Positions 5,022 to 6,437 of a DNA stretch of 6,437 nucleotides are shown piece after piece. Source of the DNA: Phycisphaerales bacterium (GTDB lineage: Bacteria; Planctomycetota; Phycisphaerae; Tepidisphaerales; Tepidisphaeraceae); the NCBI GenBank assembly GCA_028288905.1, contig JAQGHJ010000503.1, forward strand, positions 1-6,437, written 5' to 3'. The notes below the pieces were generated by a model that was given only the letters and a program-made list of their open reading frames with translations, had not been told where the DNA came from and searched no databases. Positions within the stretch are counted from its first letter, which is position 1. Each line of letters opens with the position of its first letter. Both the position numbers and the translations under genes were made by a program.

Positions 5022-6305
5022 TCAGTCCAGCACGACCGGCTCCGGCAGCGGGACGACGAACTTGCAGCCCCACTCGCGGACGTGGGCCATCTGCTTCATC
5101 ACCTCGTCCTTGAAGTTCCAGGCGAGCAGGAACAGGTAGTCCGGCTTCGTCTGGCTGATCTTGTCCGGGTGGAAGATCGGGATGCGGGTGCCCGGCAAAA
5201 ACGCGCCCTGCTTGTGCGGGCTGCGGTCGACCGTGTAGTCGATGAAGTCGGTCCGGACGCCGCAGTAGTTCAGCAGCGTGTTCCCCTTGCCCGGGGCGCC
5301 GTACGCGGCCACCGACTTGCCGGCCCGCTTGGCCTCGACGAAGAAGTCGAGCAGCTTCCGCTTCGTCTCCTTCACCCGCTCGTCGAACCCGCGGTAGTAC
5401 GCCAGGTCGAAGTGCCCGGCCGCCTGCTCCCGCGCCTTCCACGCCGCCACCCGGGGCGACACCGGCCGGCTGTAGTCGGCCGCGTGGCGGGCGTACGCCC
5501 GCAGGCTGCCGCCGTGCGTGCCGATCTCCTCGACGTCCCACACGGTCAGCCCGTGGGCGGCGAAGATCGCCTCGACCGTCGTCAGCGACAGGTACGAGAA
5601 GTGCTCGTGGTAGATCGTGTCGAAGTAGTTGTTCGCGATCAGGTGCAGCAGCGGCGGGAACTCGACCGTCACCACACCGCCGGCCGGGTTCAGCAGCGCG
5701 GCGAACCCGGCGACGAAGTCGTTGATGTCCGGCACGTGGGCGAGCACGTTGTTCGCCGCCATCAGGTCGGCCGGGCCGTGCGACGCCAGCACCTCGGCGG
5801 CGGTCTTGCGGCCGAAGAACTTGTTCAGCGTCGGCACGCCCTTGGCCACCGCGGCGGCGGCCGTGTTGGCCGTCGGCTCGATCCCCAGGACCGTGATGCC
5901 GAGCGGCAGGAAGTGCTGCAGCAGGTACCCGTCGTTGCTCGCGACCTCGACCACCCGGCTGCCGGGCTTCAGCCCGAGCCGGGGGACGATCTGCTCGACG
6001 TACCGCTTGCCGTGCTCGAGCATCGCGTACCCGGAGAAGTACGCGTACTCCCCGTCGAAGATCTCCTCCCGGGCGACGTACGGCGGGAGCTGGACCAGGA
6101 AGCACCGGCCGCACACGTACGCGTGCAGCGGGTAGAACGGCTCGGCCTCGTTGAACCGGGCGGGTGTCACGTGCCGCTGGCACAGCGGGCTCGTGCCGAG
6201 GTCGACGAACGTGTGGGCCAGCCCGGCCCCGCAGAACCGGCAGGCCGGGGCGGCGCTGGCGGTGGTGGGAACCAGCGCGGGGGTGGCTTGGGGGGTGGCG
6301 GTCAT
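5022..6305 (-). CDS. SAM-dependent C-methyltransferase of the sugar-modifying type
   Basis: A 427-residue protein with the three-part layout of NDP-sugar C-methyltransferases (TylCIII, NovU and TcaB9 type). The N-terminal zinc-binding domain has Cys22-x2-Cys25 and Cys65-x2-Cys68. The central SAM-binding Rossmann domain has VVEVASNDGYLL (118-129), GIEPT (141-145) and NNVLAHVPD (185-193). The family signature IYHEHFSYLS (231-240) contains the histidines thought to serve as catalytic base in TcaB9-like enzymes, followed by GTHGGSLR (262-269). The C-terminal domain contains AAYGAPGKGNTLLNY (333-347), typical of these enzymes. Known relatives add a methyl group to a carbon next to a keto group of an NDP-4-keto sugar, giving branched sugars. 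The ATG at 6305 is preferred: the frame stays open to a GTG at 6407, but that extension is Arg/Pro-rich, and AAGGGA lies 11 bases before 6305. It heads the visible module. Confidence 0.88.
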   Translation of the reverse strand: MTATPQATPALVPTTASAAPACRFCGAGLAHTFVDLGTSPLCQRHVTPARFNEAEPFYPLHAYVCGRCFLVQLPPYVAREEIFDGEYAYFSGYAMLEHGKRYVEQIVPRLGLKPGSRVVEVASNDGYLLQHFLPLGITVLGIEPTANTAAAAVAKGVPTLNKFFGRKTAAEVLASHGPADLMAANNVLAHVPDINDFVAGFAALLNPAGGVVTVEFPPLLHLIANNYFDTIYHEHFSYLSLTTVEAIFAAHGLTVWDVEEIGTHGGSLRAYARHAADYSRPVSPRVAAWKAREQAAGHFDLAYYRGFDERVKETKRKLLDFFVEAKRAGKSVAAYGAPGKGNTLLNYCGVRTDFIDYTVDRSPHKQGAFLPGTRIPIFHPDKISQTKPDYLFLLAWNFKDEVMKQMAHVREWGCKFVVPLPEPVVLD

Positions 6306-6376
6306 CGTTGTCGTCGTCCCTTCGTGTCGGTTCGTCGGTCGCCCGGGGGCGGGCAAGCGGGGTGACTTCGCGGGCG

Positions 6377-6437
6377 TCACCCGCCGGCCCAGGCGAACCC
6401 GAGCCACGTCGCGGCCGCGGCGGCCATGGCGGACGGC
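6377..6437 (-). CDS. Possible 3' end of an upstream gene (partial)
   Basis: One minus-strand frame is open from the right edge to a TGA at 6379-6377 and encodes PSAMAAAATWLGFAWAGG-like residues (19 in all). The peptide is hydrophobic and low in Arg, unlike the other two frames, and could be the tail of a membrane protein. It ends 71 bases before the methyltransferase ATG, and I see nothing distinct in that gap beyond a weak ribosome binding site. With so little sequence, no family can be named and the call may be wrong. Confidence 0.3.
   Translation of the reverse strand, partial: PSAMAAAAATWLGFAWAGG

Noticed and set aside
5082..6365. Long plus-strand open frame of 427 codons opposite the methyltransferase
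   Set aside because: Its translation is Arg/Val/Gly/Asp-rich without any recognisable motif and lies antisense to a gene with clear family signatures; such frames are expected in GC-rich DNA.

Overview
This is a GC-rich bacterial window in which every supportable gene lies on the minus strand, so it reads from right to left. The high GC, the long antisense open frames that come with it, mostly weak or absent Shine-Dalgarno signals, and degenerate short-period repeats in the gaps suggest a planctomycete, most likely of the Gemmata type. That assignment rests on recollection of such genomes, not on a search.

Layout in transcription order: a possible 3' end of an upstream gene (right edge to 6377); a C-methyltransferase-type SAM enzyme (6305-5022); an NAD-dependent SDR resembling UDP-glucuronate decarboxylase (4836-3712); a UDP-glucose 6-dehydrogenase, ugd (3616-2255); a sugar-1-phosphate nucleotidyltransferase related to glucose-1-phosphate cytidylyltransferase (2024-1173); and a PIG-L/LmbE zinc deacetylase (1090-443). 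After a 213-base gap comes the 5' part of an unrelated gene, a DUF2959-like lipoprotein (229 to the left edge), with its own possible promoter and ribosome binding site.

The five complete genes read as a nucleotide-sugar module: activation of a sugar phosphate, oxidation of UDP-glucose to UDP-glucuronate, SDR conversion (decarboxylation or epimerisation), C-methylation of a keto-sugar, and N-deacetylation of an acetamido sugar. The product is probably a modified, possibly branched sugar for a surface polysaccharide or glycoconjugate. No glycosyltransferase, flippase or polymerase is visible here.

The most striking non-coding signal is that each of the four gaps inside the module holds a different short-period repeat: heptamers at 1095-1129, about 9-mers at 2190-2224, heptamers folded into a roughly 33-base inverted repeat at 3622-3711, and octamers folded into a 44-base inverted repeat at 4864-5014. 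Both inverted repeats begin at or within 7 bases of the upstream gene's stop codon. The gap at 230-442 holds a candidate promoter, and I see nothing else certain in it. No tRNA, rRNA, CRISPR array, transposase or origin was recognised.
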